Shown: in pieces, positions 27,212 to 35,745 of the stretch
Position numbering within the stretch: the first letter of the stretch is position 1
Layout: the number at the start of each line of letters is the position of its first letter
Origin: Chloroflexota bacterium
GTDB taxonomy: Bacteria > Chloroflexota > Anaerolineae > Anaerolineales > UBA4823
Direction: 5' to 3'
Assembly (NCBI GenBank): GCA_020349245.1
Contig: CP070764.1
Location: 1,988,303-2,034,042, forward strand
Length of the DNA: 45,740 nt
The notes under the pieces: generated by a model
Seen by the model: the letters and a program-made list of their open reading frames with translations, nothing else
Told to the model about the DNA's origin: nothing
Databases searched by the model: none
Position numbers and translations under genes: made by a program

Positions 27212-28183
27212 TCAAAACCACTTTTTCTGCTTGAAAAAGATCAACATTGCGAAAAATATTATTGCGAGAAAACTCAATATCAGGAAATAACCCCACCGCC
27301 ATTGCAGTTCAGGCATGTAAGCAAAATTCATACCATAAATGCTCGTGAAAAAGGATAACGGAATGAATATCGTTGCGATGATAGTTAGCACTTTCATGAT
27401 CTCGTTCATGCGGTTGTTAATCACAGATAAATAAGTATCTAAAGCTCCGCTGAGTAGATCGCGGGTACTCTCGTTGATTTCTTGCAATCTGACCATATGA
27501 TCATATAAATCCCTGAAATATACCTGGTCATTGGTCTTGATCAAGGCAAAATCTCCTCGAGCCAGTTTATTGAAGACTTCTTTTTGCGGGAGCAGGGTTC
27601 GACGGAGTTTCAAGACCGTGCGTTTTATGGAAAAAATCTTTGCCAATGTAGCAGATTGTGGGTCGGTAAAAATTTCATCTTCAATTTGGTCGACATGCTC
27701 ATCTATCTCTTCTATCAGATGCATAATATCAGTGGCCATCTCATCCGCAATTTGATAAAGCAGAAAGCCCGCGCCCCTGGACAGGTACCGCTGGTCTTTT
27801 TGGCAGAGTTCCCAGATTTTTTCAACAGATTGTATGGGAATTGATTGGTAACTTACAAGGTAATTTTCTCCCAGGAAGATATCAAGCTCGGGGATAGCGA
27901 TGCCTTCCGTTTGGGGTGATTCACGTAATGCTGTACGCAAAACCAGGTATAGGTAATCATTCCAGTCGTCTACTTTAGGAACATGGGTTTCATGCAGGGC
28001 ATCATCAATCGCTAAGGGATGAAAATTGAAAATTTCTTGGAGAATCGGTTTACAAATTTCCGGTTGTTCAGCTGCGATATCTATCCAGATAAAATCACCT
28101 GTATCTTGCAGTATTGTTTTTATTTGCTCGACTTCTACTGGATTAATATCACCAGATTCCATCATCCTGATTACTCGGATCAT
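27212..28183 (-). CDS. corA: CorA-type Mg2+/Co2+ channel
   Basis: A 323-residue membrane protein. The N-terminal cytoplasmic funnel domain (about 1-250) ends in a long helix carrying AARGDFAL...RLQEINESTRDLLSGALDTYLS. Two C-terminal membrane segments (about 262-282 and 293-314) flank the family hallmark YGMN (SIYGMNFAYMPE). A basic tail FFKQKKWF ends the protein. The ATG overlaps the TGA of the upstream MscS-like frame (ATGA), and AGGAGA lies 8 nt before it. It likely mediates Mg2+ uptake. Confidence 0.93.
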   Translation of the reverse strand: MIRVIRMMESGDINPVEVEQIKTILQDTGDFIWIDIAAEQPEICKPILQEIFNFHPLAIDDALHETHVPKVDDWNDYLYLVLRTALRESPQTEGIAIPELDIFLGENYLVSYQSIPIQSVEKIWELCQKDQRYLSRGAGFLLYQIADEMATDIMHLIEEIDEHVDQIEDEIFTDPQSATLAKIFSIKRTVLKLRRTLLPQKEVFNKLARGDFALIKTNDQVYFRDLYDHMVRLQEINESTRDLLSGALDTYLSVINNRMNEIMKVLTIIATIFIPLSFFTSIYGMNFAYMPELQWRWGYFLILSFLAIIFFAMLIFFKQKKWF

Positions 28184-28859
28184 AAAAATTTCTCCTTGCC
28201 AACGAGCTTGATTTGCTCCTCTAAAAACCTATCTTGGACTAACGCGAGCAACCTTGGGCACAACTCGGATACTTTCCCAAACTCGGCTTTCGCCATTAGG
28301 GTTAATTCCGTTTCCTGACCCATCACTCCGGATTCGCGGATGATTTGCCAAGGTTCAAGTAAATTTGGGAAAATAATTACTGCCTCCTTCCCCAATTCTT
28401 CCAGAACCAGTAATGCCGAGTTCAGATAACAGGAACCAATTTTCAGGGTGTTATTTGCCACGAAAAATTGCCTCGGCTGAAGTTGCGAACTGTCCGAATT
28501 TCCCCATCGGGGATAGCTAGCAGTTCTCCTGATAGCGCTTTTATTGAGGTTACCCGCAAACCGAAATTTTCAAGAACGCCTGCCACCACTACCGGTCCAA
28601 GAAGTTCAATCTTTTCTCCTATCCAGAAAGTATCATCGAAAATGGAGCTCATTCCTGAGAGATAATTATTGATGGGTGGTTGCGTCCCCAGACCAAACGC
28701 GGCACTGAATAATACTACCATCCATAACAGCGGAACGTTTTCAACAAATAATCCAAGACTCAACAGGGTGGCGGCAGCATAAGCCACCAGACTGATCAAA
28801 CCGGCGAACAATAATCGAATGGTCATTTGACGTTCCAGACTCACCTTCTGATTATTCAC
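28180..28859 (-). pseudogene. MscS-family small-conductance channel, frameshifted
   Basis: Two overlapping frames together encode one MscS-like protein of about 226 residues. Frame one (28859-28443, GTG start) carries two membrane segments and then IFDDTFWIGEKIE, NFGLRVTSIKALSGELLAIPDGEI and RNFSRGNFS, the beta-domain of MscS. It then goes out of frame and stops. Frame two (28461-28180) continues with NNTLKIGSCYLNSALLVLEELGKEA, the next part of the same domain. The break lies at a T5 run (minus strand, 28467-28463); one missing base explains it. The downstream end still overlaps corA by ATGA, so coupling is intact. It could be a recent mutation, a base-calling error or, less likely, translational frameshifting. 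Function if restored: osmotic release valve. Confidence 0.75.
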
Positions 28860-28969
28860 TGTCGAAATCTCTGATGTCTGCCTCAGTACCAGTTATTTTT
28901 TTGACCGTTGAAACCAACCACGCGAGGAACTAAAAGCCCAGGATGATTAATTAGGAAAATTGGCCACTT

Positions 28970-30904
28970 TTATTGCTCAACCTGGTAAGGGACATTGACT
29001 ACAACAACGCCTGGTACGTGTCGCAAAGCAAAGTGCAACCATGTGGCATTTTGATTGTGCAAGAAATTATGCCACCAGCGACTGGGGATAAACTCTGGAA
29101 CAACTACGGTAATAATGTCATCCGGTTTGCTTTTCGCAGCTTGCGCCTCAATGTAAGTGACCAGGGGATGCATTAATTCCCGGTATGGGGAGTCAATCAC
29201 GACCAAGGGAACATCAGCTGTCCACCTCTCCCACCTGCCTTGAATTCTTTTTGTTTCTTCATCATCAATGGCCACATAAACAGCTGTAATATTGGATGTG
29301 AGGGTTCGGGCATAACGAATTGCTTCCAATGTTCCCTTATGAACACCGGAGATGGGCAGGATTACACTCTGCCGTATGATATTTCCTGGGGGCGTATAAC
29401 TGGATAGGGAGAGTTCATCTGCCAGGCGGACATAATGGCGATGAATTGCATAAAAGACAGATACAAGCGTGGGAATAAGAACCAGCACGAGCCAAGCGCC
29501 ATCCAAGAATTTGGTAGTTGCGAAAATTATTACTACGATAGCCGTGCAGATTGCTCCAAAGCCATTGATCAGCATTTTCCAGCGCCAGCCTGACTCGAAG
29601 CGGAGCGTTGATCCTTTCTCTTTGATTTCTTCGTCTACTCCGACCCGGCCAATTTTCCACCATCGCCGTGCCATTCCCGCTTGCGAAAGAGTGAAGGATA
29701 AGAACACGCCGATCGCGTAAAGTGGAATCAGGGAGGTGACATTGGCCTGGAAAATGATGATGATCAAAGCGGCAATCAGTGCCAGGGTCACGATGCCCCA
29801 GGAATAAACTAGACGGCTGCCCCGGTAGGTAAGCTGCCGTGGAAGGAAACGATCGGAGGCTTGCAAGGCGCTTAAGCGGGGGAAATCTGCAAATGCGGTA
29901 TTGGCTGCCATGAAAAGGATCAGTGTGGTGGCACCAATCACCAGCAAATAAATCACACCTCGATTACTAAAAACTGTCCTGGCCAGCTGGGAAATGACCG
30001 TCTCTGCTTCAGAAGGCAAAGCGCCGATCTGTCCGGACAAAAAGGTGATGCTTAAAAACAAGGTCCCCAAGATAACAGACATCCATACCAGAGTCTGACC
30101 AGCATTCTTGCTGCGCGGTTCTCTGAAGGCCGGAATCCCATTGGAGATTGCTTCAACACCTGTCAGGGCAGTCGTTCCGCTGGAAAACGCGTGCAGGATC
30201 AGGAATAAGGAGATCGCCTGGGTAGCTCCGATATCGATGATAGGAGGATCGATCAGGCTGCCCAGGTTACCGGTGAAATAGCGAATGAATCCGGTGACAA
30301 CCGTCAGGGACAGCATTGCAAGGAAGAAATAGGTTGGAATGGCGAAAATAAATCCCGATTCTTTGACCCCACGCAGGTTGATCAACATGATCAGAAAAAC
30401 CATAACCACAGCGAGATATACCCGGTATTCAAGTAAGAAAGGAAATGCTGATACAACTTGGGCTAAGCCTGCAGAGACTGAAACAGAGACGGTGAGAATA
30501 TAATCCGAAAGCAACGCAGCGCCGGCAACCTGTGCTGCAAATTGACCCAGGTTATCACGCGAGACGATATAAGCACCGCCGCCACCAGGGTAGGCGTGGA
30601 TGGTTTGCTCATAGGAGATCGTGACGATTGCCAGCAGGGCAACAATCGCGATGGCGATCGGAAAAGCATATCCAAATGCAAGCGTTCCCCCAGCTGCCAA
30701 GATGACCAAAATCTCCTGGGTGGCGTAGGCTGTTGAAGAGAGAGCATCGGATGAAAAGACCGCTAAACCGATTCGTTTTCCAATTGCTTGATGATCAGCG
30801 TCCGCGGTCGGCAGGGGAGATCCAATTAACCAGGAGTGCAATCTTGATGGTGAGTGATATGGGGCTTGCTGGAAATGTATTTTTGGTTCTTCTGATTTAT
30901 TCAT
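28970..30904 (-). CDS. APC-family amino-acid/cation permease with USP-like C-terminal domain
   Basis: A 644-residue transporter. After a 45-residue cytoplasmic start, about 12 membrane segments of the APC superfamily run to about residue 490. The first carries LAVFSSDALSSTAYATQEIL; PGGGGAYIVSRDNLG and FLAMLSLTVVTGF follow. The last 150 residues (ILPISGVHKGTLEAIRYAR...ITAVYVAIDDEETKR) look like a universal-stress-protein-type domain, an arrangement found in KUP-like and amino-acid permeases of this group. It is upstream of the MscS-like/corA pair by about 110 bp on the same strand. Substrate not determined; amino acids or K+ are the usual choices. Confidence 0.88.
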   Translation of the reverse strand: MNKSEEPKIHFQQAPYHSPSRLHSWLIGSPLPTADADHQAIGKRIGLAVFSSDALSSTAYATQEILVILAAGGTLAFGYAFPIAIAIVALLAIVTISYEQTIHAYPGGGGAYIVSRDNLGQFAAQVAGAALLSDYILTVSVSVSAGLAQVVSAFPFLLEYRVYLAVVMVFLIMLINLRGVKESGFIFAIPTYFFLAMLSLTVVTGFIRYFTGNLGSLIDPPIIDIGATQAISLFLILHAFSSGTTALTGVEAISNGIPAFREPRSKNAGQTLVWMSVILGTLFLSITFLSGQIGALPSEAETVISQLARTVFSNRGVIYLLVIGATTLILFMAANTAFADFPRLSALQASDRFLPRQLTYRGSRLVYSWGIVTLALIAALIIIIFQANVTSLIPLYAIGVFLSFTLSQAGMARRWWKIGRVGVDEEIKEKGSTLRFESGWRWKMLINGFGAICTAIVVIIFATTKFLDGAWLVLVLIPTLVSVFYAIHRHYVRLADELSLSSYTPPGNIIRQSVILPISGVHKGTLEAIRYARTLTSNITAVYVAIDDEETKRIQGRWERWTADVPLVVIDSPYRELMHPLVTYIEAQAAKSKPDDIITVVVPEFIPSRWWHNFLHNQNATWLHFALRHVPGVVVVNVPYQVEQ

Positions 30905-31452
30905 GACTACCTTATCCAGGTAAATTACCTATCCGGAGCTGATTTTCCAGGTGTGCTGTATGTAGCTTTTATATAAATTTGATTGATAAACTTTCTTCAT
31001 TGCAAATATGATTGTGGGTATAGAAGTAAATTCGTCTATGAGATATTTGGTATCAATTATTTTCCAGAAAAATGAAAGTTAAATACCTCAATTGATCATT
31101 GGCTTTAAAATTTTACTCTCAACTATAATTTTTGAGCACCGAAAATGTGCTATCAATTTATTCCTGATGAATTACCTTTGGTTTCAGATAGCCACACAAA
31201 TAAAACTATCCAATACCCCGGATTACATACAATTCAGATCGCATTTCCCACCTTCAGCTGGGAAGTATACATCGGAAATGAATAAGCCTTCAAGCCCTCT
31301 TTCGCATTTATCAGAAGAGGCGGCTGTCAGGCAACCGCCTCTATAATCACCAGCACGAGAAATTAGAAGGTTATTCGAATGGTCTGCAAAATTAGAAATC
31401 GCTAGTTATTGGATCCTTCTGATGAGTTTTTCCAGGTGCGAGCCCTAGGCGC
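30905..31452. other. Intergenic region, no gene recognised
   Basis: These 548 bp separate the permease from the zinc-ribbon cluster. An 84-codon plus-strand frame in it (31092-31346) has no ribosome site, runs into a hairpin and looks non-coding. The only clear element is the inverted repeat listed at 31316-31342. Confidence 0.5.
31316..31342 (-). terminator. Strong hairpin, likely 3' end of the zinc-ribbon operon
   Basis: AGAGGCGG (31316-31323) and CCGCCTCT (31335-31342) form a GC-rich 8-bp stem that can extend inward. It lies about 110 bp after the stop at 31453. It lacks a T-run, so it is either an imperfect terminator or an mRNA-stabilising hairpin. Confidence 0.45.
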
Positions 31453-31677
31453 TTAATAATCATCTTCATCATCAAGATCATCGTATAAGTCGTCATCATC
31501 AATAAAGTATGGCCAGTCAATCGTTACCGGGTCTAGATCGATGATTTCAAATTGAGATTTACAGTTGCCGCAGGTGATGAAATTGCCCACTTTTGGGTTA
31601 TACCCAATGTTGATGGTATCATCGCAGGCGATGCATTCAACTACGATTTTCCTGGGTTTCGTTCGCATTTGTGTCAT
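31453..31677 (-). CDS. LysW-like zinc-ribbon protein with acidic tail
   Basis: A 74-residue protein. The ribbon is Cys15-x2-Cys18-x17-Cys36-x2-Cys39, followed by QFEIIDLDPVTIDW and an almost wholly acidic tail (DDDDLYDDLDDEDDY). The ribbon plus 'P-x-x-I-D-W' block resembles LysW, the amino-group carrier of lysine/arginine synthesis. The C-terminal EDWGE of true LysW is absent. It is the last gene of the left sub-cluster, 100 bp after the ATP-grasp ligase. It most likely binds one Zn2+ or Fe. Its function is unknown. The acidic tail could be a protein-protein contact or a ligase substrate (speculative). Confidence 0.8.
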   Translation of the reverse strand: MTQMRTKPRKIVVECIACDDTINIGYNPKVGNFITCGNCKSQFEIIDLDPVTIDWPYFIDDDDLYDDLDDEDDY

Positions 31678-31777
31678 AGTGTATCTATTCTCTCCTTCAG
31701 GATCACCATTTCCCGGATTTGAATTCGGATGAACTCATTATCCAATTTCAGCGATCGTTTACGAATTAATCCTGGCA

Positions 31778-32962
31778 TTACTTTATTATTTTATGCTCAG
31801 TTTCGACATATGAATTCAGCTGTTGTTGATTTTTGACCTTGCTGGCTTGATCAGGAGAGAACAGTTGATACCGTTCAGCAGCAAGGTGGAGGATCTCTGA
31901 GATTAAAATCTGGTGGGACATCCCTTCCGTGGCTGCCATGATGCACAGATCACTAATCAACGGATTCAACCCTGGTAACGTGTTGATCTCCATGAGGTAT
32001 GGTTCACCATCTGCACCCAAGCGGAAATCGATCCGGGATACATCCCGAACATCAAGCGCTTCAGCTGCTCGCCTGGTTAGGTCAATCAGCCGGGCGCGTA
32101 ACGACTCGGAAATCATGGCTGGACAGAGATAATTCGGTGCACCTTCAGTTCCAATGTCCAACGACTTTGCATCGTGACCGTAAATTGTCGGGCTGACACT
32201 GCTCAGGGTATCAATTTCCAAGATGGGAAACCAATGATAACCATCGGCATCATACAGGTCGGGACGGCTGCGGTATGCTGGGTTGCCGCGATTTCCAATA
32301 AATCCAACGGTGAACTCTCGACCAGGTAAAAACTCTTCTACTAAAACCGGTTGGCGGTAATTGGAAAGCAGCCAGCCCACACGTGCAAAGAGCTCATCAT
32401 GATTATTGATGATCGATCTGTTATCGATACCCATACCAGTTCCTTCTCGGGCTGGTTTGGCAAATAATGGAAAGCGAAGTTCAGCATGAGCGGCATCTTC
32501 TAATGAGGTAAATTCATAGTATGGAGCTGTCGGTAAACCGAGTTGTTGCCAGATGCGCTTGGTCATAGTCTTGTTTAATGAGATTGCATTGGCAACTACC
32601 TGGGATCCTGTATAGGGAATGCCCAGTAATTCACATAAAGCAGGTACTTGGGCTTCACGTCCATCACCACTAATTCCTTCAGCGATGTTGAAACAAATCT
32701 GCGGTTTTACTTTCATCAATACTTCGGGCAGGGCACTGTTTGCCTGGACAAAAATAACTTTGTGACCTTCTGCTTCAAGTGCCGTAGAGATTGATTCGAT
32801 GGTTTGCCGACGATCAAATTCTGCACCCGCATCCAGGGGATCGTCCGGGGTGCGGGTAAAATCGTCTATTAAGTTGGCGATCAATGCGATCCGCCAGGTT
32901 TGTTTTTTCCTCATCAAAGGGCGGATCATTTCGTTGATTCGGAATCGTGGGTATGTTTCCAT
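31778..32962 (-). CDS. ATP-grasp ligase, D-Ala-D-Ala ligase-like
   Basis: A 394-residue protein. From about residue 20 it follows the D-Ala-D-Ala ligase plan: IFNIAEG-type loop (QICFNIAEGISGDGREAQVPALCELLGIPYTGS), SLNKTMTKRIWQQLGLPTA, the ATP-binding Lys in PLFAKPAREGTGMGI, LVEEFLPGREFTVGF and the metal-binding RIDFRLGADGEPYLMEINTLPGLNP. All ATP and Mg ligands appear intact. GAGG precedes the ATG. Genes for LysW-like proteins flank it at 28 bp (upstream) and 100 bp (downstream). In lysine biosynthesis the ATP-grasp LysX acts on LysW, so a ligase acting on these ribbon proteins or on an envelope peptide are both possible. This protein is closer to Ddl than to LysX/RimK. Confidence 0.85.
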   Translation of the reverse strand: METYPRFRINEMIRPLMRKKQTWRIALIANLIDDFTRTPDDPLDAGAEFDRRQTIESISTALEAEGHKVIFVQANSALPEVLMKVKPQICFNIAEGISGDGREAQVPALCELLGIPYTGSQVVANAISLNKTMTKRIWQQLGLPTAPYYEFTSLEDAAHAELRFPLFAKPAREGTGMGIDNRSIINNHDELFARVGWLLSNYRQPVLVEEFLPGREFTVGFIGNRGNPAYRSRPDLYDADGYHWFPILEIDTLSSVSPTIYGHDAKSLDIGTEGAPNYLCPAMISESLRARLIDLTRRAAEALDVRDVSRIDFRLGADGEPYLMEINTLPGLNPLISDLCIMAATEGMSHQILISEILHLAAERYQLFSPDQASKVKNQQQLNSYVETEHKIIK

Positions 32963-32990
32963 TCTTTTTTTACACCTCTATAGGTAGAAC

Positions 32991-33182
32991 TTAATAGGTT
33001 CGTAATAAATTTCGGCGGGTTGAGAAGATTTCCGGGTCCTCAGCCCAGTCTAATTTGTTTGGAGTGGATTGAACGAGTTTTAAGAGTGAATTGCAGTTGG
33101 GACAGGATATCAAATCTTGAAACTTTAGTTTTTCTTGTAATTGGATAGCTTGATTGCACGCAGGACAGTTTGCCTTTTTCAT
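32991..33182 (-). CDS. LysW-like zinc-ribbon protein
   Basis: A 63-residue protein: MKKANCPACNQ, then 17 residues between the Cys pairs (Cys6/9 and Cys27/30), then LLKLVQSTPNKLDWAEDPE and a basic end (TRRNLLRTY). AGGG lies 8 nt before the ATG. It has the same ribbon and P-x-x-L-D-W block as the other four intact ribbon genes, but no acidic tail. It lies between the GreA-like gene (63 bp) and the ATP-grasp ligase (28 bp) and is probably co-transcribed with both. Confidence 0.82.
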   Translation of the reverse strand: MKKANCPACNQAIQLQEKLKFQDLISCPNCNSLLKLVQSTPNKLDWAEDPEIFSTRRNLLRTY

Positions 33183-33245
33183 TGATTTACCCTTAAGGGG
33201 GACGCTCGTGTATAGAACTCTAATTTCAGAATGAGATTACTGTTC

Positions 33246-33725
33246 CTATTGAACAGCCACAACGCGGTAATTCATGATTCCCCCTGGAGCTCTGATTTCG
33301 ACCCTTTCCCCTACTTTTTTGCCAATGAGGGCTTTTCCGAGGGGTGATTTGATGGAAATGAATCCCCCCGCAGGATTTGCCTGTGCAGCTTCCACGATTT
33401 TGTATTTTTCAATTGGGAAGCCTTTTTCTTGGATTACCACTGTATCCCCCAAGAACACCTGCTTGTCATTTGTTCCTGGTGTGATCAGTTGATAATTTGA
33501 TAATAAGTTTTCTATCTCTTGGATACGATCCTCGATCGAGATATCCTCTTCTATTTCAAGAGAAAATCCATTATCTTCTCTCTCTTCCAAGCAATCTTGG
33601 AAATTTCCAATACTCAGGCTTTGATTAGCACTCCGCAAATAGTCCAATTCGTTTACAAGATTGGACAGGCCACTGGGAGTGATATAGGTAATTTTTGGTG
33701 ATGAAATCTGCTTCTGATTGTCCAT
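33246..33725 (-). CDS. Divergent GreA-like factor
   Basis: A 159-residue protein. The C-terminal FKBP-like half is clear: LGDTVVIQEKG, YKIVEAAQANPAGGFISIKSPLGKALIGKKVGERVEIRAPGG and a last strand YRVVAV. The N-terminal half starts like GreA (YITPSGLSNLVNELDYLR). The region that should form the tip of the coiled coil (GDxxEN in GreA) is replaced by an acidic stretch around EEREDNGFSLEIEED, and the catalytic Asp/Glu pair is not recognisable. It may bind the RNA polymerase secondary channel without stimulating cleavage, as Gfh1-type factors do (inference). No clear ribosome site. The conserved 16-bp element lies 174 bp upstream. Confidence 0.82.
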   Translation of the reverse strand: MDNQKQISSPKITYITPSGLSNLVNELDYLRSANQSLSIGNFQDCLEEREDNGFSLEIEEDISIEDRIQEIENLLSNYQLITPGTNDKQVFLGDTVVIQEKGFPIEKYKIVEAAQANPAGGFISIKSPLGKALIGKKVGERVEIRAPGGIMNYRVVAVQ

Positions 33726-33898
33726 TTATTGATGGCTATTATTTCCCGATAAGTACTTGAGAGCGTCTTAGGTTTCTTTTCAATCGTGCTTTAAGATATT
33801 AAATTCTCTACCAGAATTTAATCGGCATAAGTGTAATATTTAGGTGTGGAAATTGTGTATCTTTTGAATTTCAAATCCGTGTGAAGAGGTGGGTTGGT

Positions 33899-33914
33899 GT
33901 ACGAATTTTTATAC
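33899..33914 (-). promoter_or_regulatory. Conserved AT-rich element, copy 1
   Basis: GTACGAATTTTTATAC on the plus strand. This is the consensus form of a 16-bp element found upstream of five minus-strand genes between 33.9 and 44.0 kb. It lies 174 bp upstream of the GreA-like start. The ends (GTAC.../...ATAC) are partly palindromic, as expected for an operator. Confidence 0.55.
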
Positions 33915-34306
33915 AAAGAAGTGATCAACCATTAAATTCGTGGGTGAAACGGGATATCGCGAGCATAATCATAGGAAACATAAGCGGTAATTTAATTCGC
34001 AAATATTGCATTTGACCTGGATACTACAGGTTCGTTGTTTAAGATTCTCTTCTGGAGTAAAATGCTCTGGCTACCCCTAATTTCTCACGTGATCCGTAAA
34101 ACCTTTCTCCTGAGAGATACTTTTCCCACCAATTCAAGTCACATACCTTGAGCTGCAGAGGATCAGTAAATTCGAAATCGTTACTGGACAGGTGACCGGT
34201 AAATCAACCTGAGCAGGGAAAACAAATATGGAGAAAGCAAACTTGATAGGGTAATATGTTGGTTAAATTAATGGTGGACAAAATTGCGGAATTGCCATCC
34301 TAGGAT

Positions 34307-34352
34307 ACGACCAAGATCCATCTATCTCAAATGGATGATGGACCTTGGTCGT
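34307..34352. repeat. 16-bp hairpin after the LysM gene
   Basis: ACGACCAAGATCCATC (34307-34322) pairs with GATGGACCTTGGTCGT (34337-34352) with one G-T/A-C position and a 14-nt loop. It starts 13 bp after the LysM stop (34366, minus). The stem is long and stable. There is no T-run, so it may act as a terminator with a protein factor or protect the mRNA 3' end. Confidence 0.6.
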
Positions 34353-34365
34353 TATGTCATCTGAT

Positions 34366-35268
34366 TTAATTTGTGGTTTTATTATTAAATTGTGCTTCTG
34401 CAGAGATCCCCACATTATTATTTATAACAAAGATCTCTAGATTGGACAGATCCTTGAAAGTGCCAGGGATATCGAAAGAATCCGAAACCAGATCATTTTT
34501 CGTCCCGCGAATGGTGCCAACCTCGACAGCCTTTCTCATGGATGCATCCAATTTGTTAATATATACCTTGAATGTGACATTTGTGGGTAAATTCTTAACA
34601 TTGATTTTTACCCATTTGTCTTTCTTAACAGATAGAATAGATACACTTACCTTTGGAGAATTGATTCCCCCAACATTGTTCGAACTCGTGGCGTTTATAA
34701 ACCAATTTGATGTTGAGGATCCGCGCGGGCTGGTCACAATTAAACTGATTTTCATTACATCATAAAGTTTCTTTGGGATCGTGTAAGTTCCCTTGAAAGA
34801 GCCACTCTTATCAGTAGAAGCGGAGCCAACCAAGATTTTGGATTCTAGGTTTCCATAGTATTTGTTGAGATACACACTGTAGCGGGTTTCCGCTGACAGG
34901 TTTTTCCCCTGGACCGTTACATAGCTATCTTCCTTTACGCTAATAGCGAAGACAGTTGTGCTTGTACTCCCCGTTGGTGTGTTAGCAGGTGGGCTGTAGG
35001 TGTATCCACTATAGAAGATACAAATCTTTTGGTTGGGATATATCAAGCTGGGATTTGACATGCGGTTGATACTCGCCAGCGAGTACCAGTTTGTGTCGTA
35101 AAGCTCCGCAATCTTGGAGAGGTATTCGCCCTGCTTGACAGTGTGCCACTTCGTGCAGTTTTCAGGTTTCTCCACTGCAGCAGAGGCTGTTTGGTGGGTC
35201 GTAATAACCAAACTGATCGAAATCGCAAAGGCCAACAACAATAAGGTCAATCTTTTACTCATTTTCAT
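34366..35268 (-). CDS. Exported LysM protein with two related C-terminal beta domains
   Basis: A 300-residue protein. The signal peptide covers about residues 1-31 (cleavage near ASA). One LysM domain (about 42-85) reads WHTVKQGEYLSKIAELYD and SINRMSNPSLIYPNQKICI. Two cysteines flank it (NCTKWH, KICIF) and may form a disulfide. A Ser/Thr linker leads to two tandem domains of about 90 residues. Both contain 'V..(K/V)..(S/K)WV.(V/I).(G/V)KNL...(T/V).(Y/F).VY.NK' and a later 'SFKGTYTIP' / 'LVSDSFDIP'. GAGG lies 6 nt before the ATG at 35268. LysM binds peptidoglycan, so the protein is probably wall-bound. Its place in the ribbon cluster is unexplained. Confidence 0.85.
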   Translation of the reverse strand: MKMSKRLTLLLLAFAISISLVITTHQTASAAVEKPENCTKWHTVKQGEYLSKIAELYDTNWYSLASINRMSNPSLIYPNQKICIFYSGYTYSPPANTPTGSTSTTVFAISVKEDSYVTVQGKNLSAETRYSVYLNKYYGNLESKILVGSASTDKSGSFKGTYTIPKKLYDVMKISLIVTSPRGSSTSNWFINATSSNNVGGINSPKVSVSILSVKKDKWVKINVKNLPTNVTFKVYINKLDASMRKAVEVGTIRGTKNDLVSDSFDIPGTFKDLSNLEIFVINNNVGISAEAQFNNKTTN

Positions 35269-35405
35269 CTCACACCTCGTGAATGAGAAATATATCGGTG
35301 AATATTGGATCTTCATCCGTTATTCACTTCCAAATAAGAAATCAGGTTCTACGGCTGGAACATAAAATATTCGATTCATAAATACTCAATCTCCTCTACT
35401 GGTGT

Positions 35406-35684
35406 TTATCTAGGTGTTTTTTGAGAGGTTAGTTCTGTCGACATGTCCGCCGCTGTCACTATCTGGTTTGTTCTAGATGATGACGCAGGAACCGGAAAAA
35501 GAGCAGTTTCTGCTTCCAGCTTCTGGTGTACCAACGGCCGGCTGATATTAGACTCTATTTTTTGAATGGGCTCTACCGCAGGATGGGTATTGACCTGGAT
35601 AAGGAACGCGATGATCGCGATGCCACTAACGAAACTGAGAAGGAGTGAATAACCAAATATCTGAAAAGTTTTCTTTTTTGTCAT
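35406..35684 (-). CDS. Small membrane-anchored protein of unknown function
   Basis: A 92-residue protein with a GGAGAAA site before the ATG. One membrane segment lies near the N terminus (FGYSLLLSFVSGIAIIAFLIQV, residues about 10-31). A polar, Ser/Thr/Ala-rich outer tail follows, without cysteines or recognisable domain. It lies between a ribbon gene (61 bp upstream) and the LysM gene. No family recognised. Confidence 0.6.
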   Translation of the reverse strand: MTKKKTFQIFGYSLLLSFVSGIAIIAFLIQVNTHPAVEPIQKIESNISRPLVHQKLEAETALFPVPASSSRTNQIVTAADMSTELTSQKTPR

Positions 35685-35745
35685 TTTTGTTTCTCCGAAT
35701 TCATTTACTGGATGTCAGAGAAGAACAATGACTAAACGAATCCAA

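Larger units (their letters stand above)
33726..34365. other. Intergenic region upstream of the GreA-like gene
   Basis: These 640 bp have no confident gene. They contain the conserved 16-bp element (33899-33914) and, at the far end, a hairpin after the LysM gene. A minus-strand frame ending at 34039 reads plausibly for about 50 codons, but lacks a start codon and was not accepted. Confidence 0.45.

Noticed and set aside
28443..28470. Programmed -1 frameshifting in the MscS-like gene
   Set aside because: The site reads C AAT TTT rather than a true slippery heptamer, and no downstream stimulatory structure was evident. An indel is more likely.
31092..31346. 84-codon plus-strand frame in the gap before the ribbon cluster
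   Set aside because: No ribosome site, unusual composition, and its end runs through the AGAGGCGG hairpin.
31453..33182. Canonical LysW/LysX lysine biosynthesis
   Set aside because: No lysine or arginine pathway genes (LysY, LysZ, LysJ, LysK types) are present, the ribbon proteins lack the EDWGE tail, and the ATP-grasp protein is Ddl-like.
34039..34200. Minus-strand frame of about 50 codons with plausible residues in the gap after the LysM gene
   Set aside because: It has no ATG, GTG or TTG start after the upstream stop, no ribosome site and no recognised motif, so chance is the simpler reading.
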